Source: Frondihabitans sp.
GTDB lineage: Bacteria > Actinomycetota > Actinomycetes > Actinomycetales > Microbacteriaceae
DNA length: 11,898 bases
NCBI GenBank assembly: GCA_025464735.1
Contig: JAODMX010000217.1
Span: 1 to 11,898, forward strand
Direction: 5' to 3'
Made by a program: the position numbers and the translations under genes. The notes beneath the pieces were generated by a model. That model made no database searches. It was not told the origin of the DNA and saw only the letters and a list, made by a program, of their open reading frames with translations. Each line of letters starts with the position of its first letter. Position 1 is the stretch's first letter. Below, one piece after another: positions 6,825-11,898 of the stretch.

Positions 6825-7639
6825 CTCGGCCACGCCAGGAGGTCCGTGTGGTGCACCGCGACGGACAGCGCTCCGCGGGACGCCTGAGTCATCCGGAGCT
6901 CTCGGTACGCGAGCGCCTCCCCCCGGAGCTCCGGGCGCTGCTCGACGGCGGCATCGACCCAGCCGCCGAACCATTCGGCGAGCAGCCGTGGATCGTGGGA
7001 TCCGAGACGCCAGACCGTGTCGACCTCGCGAACGTTCCAGCCGGCATCCTCGAAGAGATGGCGAACGACCGACCCCGCGTTCGGCCCGAGCAGCCACCGC
7101 CCGCCGGAGTCTCGCTCCTGATGCAGGTTGAACGCGGTCTCGAACGACGTGTCACTCTCGTCGTGTGGCGAGAGGTCGACCTTGCCCGTGACGCTGAGGC
7201 TCACGAACGCGGGGGAGCCCGCTGCGAGGCACGCCTGCACGATCGCGTGCGTTTCGGTGAAGGTCAGCACATCGAGCAGGGCTGAGGCCGTCACGAGGCC
7301 GGCACCGGTGAGATCCGGGGCCTCCAGGTTCTCCAGATTTCCGGTGCGAGCACTGACGGAGACCGGTTGCCCGTCGGCGTCGAGCGGCCGGGCCCCCTCG
7401 AGCGCACGATCCGTCAGCGCCTGGTTCCAGTCGTGCAGGATCCAGGTCTGTGGACCCGGCAGCAGCGGTGCGAGCCACCGCATCATGGATCCGGTGCCAC
7501 TCCCCAGATCGTGGATGTCACCGGGACGCCCGGCGAGCAGGGAAGCAGCCGTCCGGGCGAGGTCGAGCGAGCGCGCTCGGGCGTCTTCGCTCTCGCGGAG
7601 CGCGAGCCAATCGCTGCTGACGGGCAGGATGTCGGTCAT
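6821..7639 (-). CDS. Class I SAM-dependent methyltransferase-like protein
   Basis: A 272-residue soluble protein with a Rossmann methyltransferase core. Motif I is IHDLGSGTGSMMRWLAPLL (42-60), which binds S-adenosylmethionine; WILHD (66-70) supplies the acidic residue after strand 2 (Asp70); LVTASALLDVL (115-125) is in the position of the motif II/III strand. The C-terminal portion (AGWNVREVDTVWRL and AEWFGGWVDAAVEQRPEL) resembles small-molecule methyltransferases but gives no substrate. From its neighbours a sugar, pterin-like head group or lipid intermediate is plausible. The ATG at 7639 overlaps the glycosyltransferase stop (ATGA, 7636-7639), and its own stop overlaps the next start the same way. 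Confidence 0.82.
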   Translation of the reverse strand: MTDILPVSSDWLALRESEDARARSLDLARTAASLLAGRPGDIHDLGSGTGSMMRWLAPLLPGPQTWILHDWNQALTDRALEGARPLDADGQPVSVSARTGNLENLEAPDLTGAGLVTASALLDVLTFTETHAIVQACLAAGSPAFVSLSVTGKVDLSPHDESDTSFETAFNLHQERDSGGRWLLGPNAGSVVRHLFEDAGWNVREVDTVWRLGSHDPRLLAEWFGGWVDAAVEQRPELRGEALAYRELRMTQASRGALSVAVHHTDLLAWPR

Positions 7640-8703
7640 GCCACGCGCTCCAGATCGAGGAGAGCCTCAGCGACGATACGGGAGGCGACGCTCCATGAGC
7701 GTGTGTGTTCTCGGGCGTCTCTTGCTCCGGACCTGAAGCTGCTGCGCCGCGTCGGATCCAGTAGCCATCGCCGAAGCTCGACGGCCAGTGCATCGACATC
7801 GTCGGGCGGCACGAGGATGCCCGCCTGGGCGTACGAGATCGCCTCGGGCAGTCCGCCCACGCGTGTCGCCAGCACGGGGACGCCGTGCGCGAGGGCCTCG
7901 GCGGCGGCCATGCCGTAGCTCTCGACGCGTGATGGCGCGACGACGAGATCGGCCCGCGCGAATTCGTTCTCGAGAGGGGTACCCGTCAGGATGCCGGTGA
8001 ATGCGATTCGGTCGGCCAGCCCCGACGCTGCGGCGAGCTCCGTCATCTCGTCGACGAAGTCGGGTGCGACCGTCCGCGATCCGACCAGCGCGCACGTCCA
8101 GCCGTGGAGATCGGAGAGCCCGCTCAACGCACGGATGAGGAGATCCTGTCCCTTGTGGTGCGCGACCGCCCCGACGCAGAGCAGACGGCCGCCGGTCGTC
8201 GAACCGATCGACGCCGGTGCCGGGACCGTGCCGGGAGGCGCGACGACGAGGAGGTGCGGGTCGATGCCCCGCGCGATCAGCTCGTTTCGGGTCCAGTTGC
8301 TCGTCGTGATGATCCGGCTCGCGGCGGCTAGGGCGGTGTGCTCGCGATCGTCGATGCCGCGGCCTGCGATCGACATCTTGTCGTCGTCGCGGACGCGACT
8401 CGCGACCATGTGGGCCAGCACGACGAGCCGAAGCCTCGGTGCGTGGTCGGTGAGTGCATCGGGGGCCTGCACGCCGACGAGGCCGTCGACCAGGACTACC
8501 GCGCCATCCGGGATCCGGATCAGGGCGCGCTCTGTTTCGCGGCGTCGAGGTTCAGCGACGGAGATCATGGCGACGTCCCAGCCGAGCTCCCGCAACCCGT
8601 CGCGGAGGTGCCGATCGTACACGTTGCCCCCGCTCACCTGCCGGTGGTCGTCGATGCCCTCGGGCACGACGAAGTACATCCGATCGAAACCGTCGACGCT
8701 CAT
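7636..8703 (-). CDS. GT-B glycosyltransferase, family 4
   Basis: A 355-residue GT-B glycosyltransferase likely to transfer a sugar from a nucleotide-sugar donor to a small molecule or lipid. [14 protein letters not shown] (24-37) is the glycine-rich acceptor-side loop of GT4 enzymes. [20 protein letters not shown] (184-203) opens the C-terminal donor domain. [20 protein letters not shown] (259-278) contains the EX7E pair Glu261 and Glu269, followed by [10 protein letters not shown]. It has no membrane segment. Residues encoded upstream to 8826 lie within the PTPS-like gene and are not homologous, so I take the ATG at 8703, whose ATGA overlap with the upstream stop (8700-8703) fits the rest of the operon. 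Donor and acceptor cannot be read from the sequence. Confidence 0.9.
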   Translation of the reverse strand: MSVDGFDRMYFVVPEGIDDHRQVSGGNVYDRHLRDGLRELGWDVAMISVAEPRRRETERALIRIPDGAVVLVDGLVGVQAPDALTDHAPRLRLVVLAHMVASRVRDDDKMSIAGRGIDDREHTALAAASRIITTSNWTRNELIARGIDPHLLVVAPPGTVPAPASIGSTTGGRLLCVGAVAHHKGQDLLIRALSGLSDLHGWTCALVGSRTVAPDFVDEMTELAAASGLADRIAFTGILTGTPLENEFARADLVVAPSRVESYGMAAAEALAHGVPVLATRVGGLPEAISYAQAGILVPPDDVDALAVELRRWLLDPTRRSSFRSGARDAREHTRSWSVASRIVAEALLDLERVA

Positions 8704-9089
8704 AGTGACCTCGAATAGCTCGCCCAGGCGATGTGCGATTCGTGCAGGGTGACGGCGATCGACAACACTTGTGCGGCCTCTGCGGCGAGAACCCGGTCGG
8801 CGAGGCGATCGGCGATCACCCGGCACAGTCGCTCCGTCGTCGTGTTCACCCCGGCAAATTCTGGATCCTCATCGAGGTTGCGATACGTCAGAGAGCCGGT
8901 GATCGCCGCCAGGGCATCCGTCGCCCATCCGATGTCGACGACGATGCCGTTGTGGTCGAGGTCGTCGGCGGAGAAGGTGGCGTCGATGACGAAGGTGGCT
9001 CCGTGCAGCCGTTGCGCGGATCCGAAGACCTCGCCCGCGAAGCTGTGGGCAACCATCATGTGGTCGCGCACGGTTACTGAATACGGCAT
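8700..9089 (-). CDS. PTPS/QueD-like T-fold protein with altered active site
   Basis: A 129-residue member of the 6-pyruvoyl-tetrahydropterin synthase / 6-carboxytetrahydropterin synthase family. Recognisable parts are MVAHSF (12-17, first zinc His, His15), [14 protein letters not shown] (26-39), GIVVDIG (48-54), NTTTERL (82-88, substrate-binding Thr/Glu) and [12 protein letters not shown] (114-125, Glu117, pterin anchor). Several canonical residues are absent: the HGH zinc pair reads HGA (29-31), the catalytic Cys position before it is Ala25, and the DHHYLND segment reads TYRNLDE (68-74), removing the catalytic Asp-His. The pterin-holding Glu is kept, so it may bind a pterin-like ligand but do different chemistry. 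The start is ATG 9089, with a strong GGAGGA site (9096-9101) six bases upstream; the first 16 bp overlap the end of the dehydrogenase gene. Standard QueD or PTPS activity is doubtful. Confidence 0.85.
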   Translation of the reverse strand: MPYSVTVRDHMMVAHSFAGEVFGSAQRLHGATFVIDATFSADDLDHNGIVVDIGWATDALAAITGSLTYRNLDEDPEFAGVNTTTERLCRVIADRLADRVLAAEAAQVLSIAVTLHESHIAWASYSRSL

Positions 9090-10066
9090 GTCGAGTCCTC
9101 CCAGTCGATGGTGTGGCAGAGATCGGAGCTGCGGCCGGAGGCGATGTCTGCCATGACGTCGGGCAGGTCGCGCCACGGTGACCGAGACGTGAGCAGGACA
9201 TCGAACGCCTCATCGCGCAAGAGCGCCAGTGCCAATCCGAGGCGGTCACGGGTCGTGCGACTCTCGCGGCGCCGAGCGGAAACGGCACCGACCTGGCTCG
9301 AACGGATCGTGAGCCGCCGCGAGTGGAAGTCGGCGCCGAGCATCAGCGTTGCGGGGCGATCCCCGTACCAGCTGGCCTCGATCACCTCGCCCTCCGTCAC
9401 CACGGTCTCCAAGGCGAGTTGAAGCCCTTCCGCCGAACCGCTGGCATTGATGACCAGGTCGCGGTCGCGCGGCGCGGTCGACGGACTCGCGAAGTCGACG
9501 CCGAGCTGCCGCGCGGTCCCTCGTCGAGTCGGATCCGTGTCGACAAGAGTGACGTCGATTCCGGGCACCCCGCGGACGAGGCGGGCGACGCAGCAGCCGA
9601 TCATTCCGGCTCCGACGACGGTGACCCGATCGCCGACGAGCGGGGCGGCATCCCAGAGGACGTTGATCGCCGTCTCGACAGCGCCCGCCAGGACCGCGCG
9701 TCGAGCCGTGACCCCGTCGGGCACAGGGACGACGGCCGTAGCGGGCACGACGAAGACGGACTGGTGCGGGTACAGCGTGAAGACGGTCTTCCCGAGCAAC
9801 GATGGCGGCCCCTGCTCGACGACGCCCACGTTGAGATAGCCGTACTTGACCGGCCCGGCGAAGTCGCCCTCCTGGAACGGGGCTCGCATCCTCTCGTGCT
9901 CCTGCACCGGCACGCGCCCGAGGAAGACCATCGTCTCGGTGCCGCGACTCACCCCCGTGTGAAGGGTCCGAACCAGCACCTCGTCGTCGCCGACGCGCGG
10001 GAGCTCCTGCGAGCGAAGAACGCCGATACCCGGCGTCTCCATCCAGAACGCAGTGGCTTCTGCCAC
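9074..10066 (-). CDS. Medium-chain dehydrogenase-like oxidoreductase lacking zinc ligands
   Basis: A 330-residue oxidoreductase of the medium-chain dehydrogenase superfamily, first gene of the operon. The N-terminal GroES-like domain contains [11 protein letters not shown] (36-46), where zinc alcohol dehydrogenases have GxCGTD, and [16 protein letters not shown] (71-86), where they have GHExxG. Thus the catalytic Cys and His are missing, and no four-Cys structural zinc lobe is seen. The Rossmann motif [11 protein letters not shown] (149-159) is intact, with acidic Asp166/Asp168 after strand 2, which favours NAD. The SRGTE type recalls BchC-like sugar or tetrapyrrole side-chain dehydrogenases. 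The start is GTG at 10066, chosen because GGAGG (10074-10078) lies 7 nt before it; the open frame extends to 10150 without homologous sequence. A TTGACA -35 lies upstream. It diverges from the CDP-alcohol phosphatidyltransferase. Confidence 0.85.
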   Translation of the reverse strand: MAEATAFWMETPGIGVLRSQELPRVGDDEVLVRTLHTGVSRGTETMVFLGRVPVQEHERMRAPFQEGDFAGPVKYGYLNVGVVEQGPPSLLGKTVFTLYPHQSVFVVPATAVVPVPDGVTARRAVLAGAVETAINVLWDAAPLVGDRVTVVGAGMIGCCVARLVRGVPGIDVTLVDTDPTRRGTARQLGVDFASPSTAPRDRDLVINASGSAEGLQLALETVVTEGEVIEASWYGDRPATLMLGADFHSRRLTIRSSQVGAVSARRRESRTTRDRLGLALALLRDEAFDVLLTSRSPWRDLPDVMADIASGRSSDLCHTIDWEDSTCRIQ

Positions 10067-10085
10067 GTCGCCACCTCCTCGTGAT

Positions 10086-10114
10086 GAACTTTCGACGCCC
10101 GTGCAGCGTGTCAA
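10086..10114 (-). promoter_or_regulatory. Candidate promoter of the seven-gene operon
   Basis: On the minus strand a perfect TTGACA (10109-10114) is followed after 17 bp by AAGTTC (10086-10091), a poor -10 match. The leader would then be very short before the GGAGG site at 10074-10078. The -35 is persuasive and the -10 is weak, so the exact start is uncertain. The same 74-bp gap holds the ribosome-binding site AAGGAGA (10126-10132) of the divergent phosphatidyltransferase gene; I found no clear plus-strand promoter for that gene. Confidence 0.35.
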
Positions 10115-10140
10115 TGGGTATCCCCAAGGAGAGACACGAG

Positions 10141-10806
10141 ATGGACGCAAGTGGAGTTCAATTCGGTTGGATGGCGGCCATCGCCTATCTGCTGATGTCC
10201 AATGTGCTGCTGGTTCGGGGCCTGAGGCGGCGACATTCGACCCGGTTCGGCCCGGCGAACCTCGTGACGGCCGTCCGCTCGACGCTGGTCGGAGTCATCA
10301 CCGGCCTGGTCGCGGCATCCTTCACGATGCCGATTCCCACGGTTCTCCTGCTCACGCTCGTCGTTCCGGCCCTCGCGCTCGACGCCGTAGACGGCTGGGT
10401 CGCCAGGCGAACCGGAACCTCGACCGATCTGGGTGCCCGGTTCGACATGGAGGTGGACGCCTTCCTTCTCCTTGTCCTCAGTGCGTACGTCGCGCAGACG
10501 ATGGGCCCGTGGGTGCTGGCCATCGGCCTCATGCGGTATGCCTTCGTGGCAGCGGGATGGGCTCTGCCGTGGCTCCGTCGCCGGTTGCCACCGCGATACT
10601 GGCGGAAGGTTGCGGCCGCGGCTCAGGGCATCGTGCTGGCGATCGCCGCTTCGGGTGTGCTACCGCAGATCGACGCCGCACTCGTCGCTGTTGCTCTCGC
10701 CCTTCTCGTGGAGTCCTTCGGTCGCGACGTTGTCTGGCTAGCTTGTCGGTGGGAGGGAGCGGCTCCCGATATCGTTCCCTCGAGCTCGACTATCGGTCGT
10801 TCGTAG
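10141..10806 (+). CDS. CDP-alcohol phosphatidyltransferase
   Basis: A 221-residue integral membrane enzyme that joins a CDP-linked moiety (usually CDP-diacylglycerol) to an alcohol, forming a phosphodiester lipid such as phosphatidylinositol phosphate, phosphatidylglycerol phosphate or cardiolipin. The complete signature D(x)2DG(x)2AR(x)8G(x)3D(x)3D is visible: LDAVDGWVARR, then DLGARFDMEVDAF, with all acidic residues kept. Hydrophobic segments precede it (AIAYLLMSNVLLV, then TLVGVITGLVAASF and PTVLLLTLVVPALAL) and follow it. The start is ATG 10141, 8 nt after AAGGAGA (10126-10132); the earlier in-frame ATG at 10081 adds a non-homologous tail. The acceptor alcohol is unknown. The position opposite the dehydrogenase operon suggests a shared pathway. 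The last 20 or so residues (from about WEGAAPDIV) look unlike the family and run into the doubtful region that follows. Confidence 0.9.
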   Translation: MDASGVQFGWMAAIAYLLMSNVLLVRGLRRRHSTRFGPANLVTAVRSTLVGVITGLVAASFTMPIPTVLLLTLVVPALALDAVDGWVARRTGTSTDLGARFDMEVDAFLLLVLSAYVAQTMGPWVLAIGLMRYAFVAAGWALPWLRRRLPPRYWRKVAAAAQGIVLAIAASGVLPQIDAALVAVALALLVESFGRDVVWLACRWEGAAPDIVPSSSTIGRS

Positions 10807-10988
10807 GCCTCCTCGAGGATGACGATGCCGACGGTTCGAGTTCCCAGGGGTCGCGCATTCTCGAGAAATGTCAGGAGCGCGGCACGAGTGGTGATCGCGC
10901 TCTCGATGCGCAGGATGACCCCGCTTGTTTCGCGGTAGAGCCCGAACCCGGTCACAAACGTGGGGGTGGGACGAGGTCGTAGGCGCTG
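10770..10988 (-). pseudogene. Coding-like fragment, possible remnant of a hypothetical gene
   Basis: The minus-strand frame entering at 10988, just after an in-frame stop (10989-10991), reads TFVTGFGLYRETSGVILRIE and goes on through a helix/strand-like stretch with LENARPLGTRTVGIVILEEA and YERPIVELEGTIS. Amino-acid composition and roughly 73% G/C in third positions (counted by eye over 64 codons from the GTG at 10955) are protein-like, unlike ordinary shadow frames here. After about 10770 it turns into Ser/Thr/Ala-rich sequence antisense to the phosphatidyltransferase gene, running on to 10623. I do not recognise the family. It may be a real small gene starting at the GTG (10955), or the surviving part of a frameshifted one. 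Confidence 0.3.
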
Positions 10989-11160
10989 TCATGCAGTGTC
11001 AAGAGGTTCCCCGGTTCGTAGCACGTCCAGCCCTGTTCGGCTCGCGTGGTGCCGCAAACGTAAGCCGCAGATCGGCGAGCCGCAAGAGTGTCTCGAGGTC
11101 GCCGCACGAGAGGGGAATGTGGCGTATTGTGTTCCGACCTGATCGCGACCGCGGGGGTCG
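10807..11160. other. 354-bp region between convergent genes without a clear intact gene
   Basis: This stretch separates the end of the phosphatidyltransferase gene from the end of the MFS gene. Besides the fragment at 10770-10988, another minus-strand frame around 11038-11133 reads RHIPLSCGDLETLLRLADL followed by RLTFAAPREPNR, which again looks coding-like but lies in a different frame. The plus-strand frame 10925-11197 looks like a shadow (Arg/Ser-rich). A short hairpin CGACC-GCGGG-GGTCG (11146-11160) lies at the MFS 3' end without a U-tract. I see no RNA gene and no strong terminator. Confidence 0.4.
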
Positions 11161-11898
11161 TCAGTCGGCTATGCAGACAGCCCGCACATCGACCTGACGA
11201 ACGCGACGAAGGCCACGAGGGGCGGTGAAGCCCAGGAGGAACAAAACCACAGCCAGCAAAGACAGCCCGGCCCCGACGAGGGGGACGACTGCGGACCCGG
11301 GCAGGCCGATCGCCCCGTTCAGGACTGCCGCGCCCAACACGGGCGCCAGCGCGATCCCGACGTACATGGCCGTCGAATACCAGGAGAGGGCAATGCCCGC
11401 AGCGGCCGGGTCGATGCTGACCAAGCGATGCTGCACCGGGATCACGGCGCCGAAGGCGGCGGCACCCCAGACGAGGAAGACGATCGCGAGCGCGAGATAC
11501 GAGCGCTCCACCAGCGGGGTCAGGGCCAGGACCACGATCTGAATACCGAGGCTGAGGGAGGCCATCGCGCGGCTGCCGAGGCGATCGGTCAGACGCCCTG
11601 CGAACGAGTTGCCGACGACGCCCCCGACGCCGAACAGGAGAAGCAGGATCGCGAGGAGCGTGCCGGATCCACCGGTCGCCCCCGCAGTCGCCGCGCTCGA
11701 AAAGATGTACACGACGTTGAAAGCGGACGTCAGCAGCAGGCCGGCGAGGAGCGTGACGAGCGTCGATCCGTGGCGCAGGACCCGAAGGCGGACGCGCAGG
11801 CCCGTCGCCAGGCCCACGGGGACGTCTCGGACGACGACCGCGAGAATGATTGCCAGGATCGCTCCGAGTGCCGCCAAGACTGTGAGGGGCAGTCGCCA
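11161..11898 (-). CDS. MFS transporter, C-terminal part (5' end beyond window)
   Basis: The window holds the last 245 residues of a major facilitator superfamily transporter, an inner-membrane secondary carrier, probably a drug or metabolite exporter of the AraJ/EmrD-like type. Visible in order are WRLPLTVLAALGAIL and further hydrophobic residues (transmembrane segment 6), a basic loop, then about six more hydrophobic segments. GNSFAGRLTDRLGSR matches the MFS loop motif G-x-L-x-DR-x-G-x-R, here in its repeated position between segments 8 and 9. The frame is open to the right edge, and the apparent TTG at 11877 is an internal Leu codon, so the start is outside. The gene converges on the phosphatidyltransferase gene across the 354-bp degenerate stretch. 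Substrate unknown; no link to the central operon is evident. Confidence 0.87.
   Translation of the reverse strand, partial: WRLPLTVLAALGAILAIILAVVVRDVPVGLATGLRVRLRVLRHGSTLVTLLAGLLLTSAFNVVYIFSSAATAGATGGSGTLLAILLLLFGVGGVVGNSFAGRLTDRLGSRAMASLSLGIQIVVLALTPLVERSYLALAIVFLVWGAAAFGAVIPVQHRLVSIDPAAAGIALSWYSTAMYVGIALAPVLGAAVLNGAIGLPGSAVVPLVGAGLSLLAVVLFLLGFTAPRGLRRVRQVDVRAVCIAD

Noticed and set aside
9246..10127. 293-residue minus-strand open frame overlapping the dehydrogenase in another frame
   Set aside because: Composition is dominated by Arg and Gly, and the correct frame shows a Rossmann motif and MDR architecture.
11146..11160. Hairpin CGACC-GCGGG-GGTCG at the MFS 3' end as a terminator
   Set aside because: Only 5 bp of stem and no U-tract on either strand; too weak in GC-rich DNA to call.
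10925..11197. Plus-strand 90-residue open frame after the phosphatidyltransferase gene
   Set aside because: It is Arg/Ser-rich, has no good ribosome-binding site and overlaps the end of the MFS gene; it reads like a shadow of the minus-strand fragments.

Overview
The window is about 12 kb of very GC-rich, gene-dense DNA. Codon use with G/C in third positions, many overlapping ORFs, an ECF sigma factor with a long C-terminal extension and an MmyB-type regulator all point to an actinobacterium. A Microbacteriaceae-like host is my guess, not a demonstrated assignment. I see no tRNA, rRNA, CRISPR array, insertion sequence or phage gene.

Left part (1-3512). A truncated XRE/MmyB-type regulator (minus) diverges from an alpha/beta hydrolase (plus), an arrangement that suggests local control. 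Next comes a two-gene unit: a small YCII/DGPF protein followed 2 nt later by an ECF42-type sigma factor. A perfect 8-bp inverted repeat and a candidate ECF-type promoter (TGTCGG-N17-CGTA) lie upstream of the pair.

Centre (3500-10066, minus strand). Seven genes run in one direction, nearly all joined by 4-bp ATGA/GTGA overlaps. In transcription order they are: a medium-chain dehydrogenase-like protein without visible zinc ligands; a PTPS/QueD-like T-fold protein missing key zinc and catalytic residues; a GT4 glycosyltransferase; a SAM methyltransferase-like protein; an LPG-synthase-TM-type flippase-like membrane protein; a RibD_C/dihydrofolate-reductase-like reductase; and a membrane-anchored sulfatase/phosphoglycerol-transferase-like enzyme. 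A CDP-alcohol phosphatidyltransferase diverges from the first gene (10141-10806). Pterin-type enzyme folds thus sit with lipid head-group, glycosyl-transfer and envelope enzymes. My reading is that the locus makes, moves and decorates an unusual envelope lipid or glycoconjugate. No gene here fixes the chemistry, and this is the most likely undescribed system in the window.

Right part (10807-11898). A 354-bp stretch without a convincing intact gene holds coding-like minus-strand fragments in two frames, possibly a decayed gene. It is followed by the C-terminal two thirds or so of an MFS transporter (minus), cut by the window edge.
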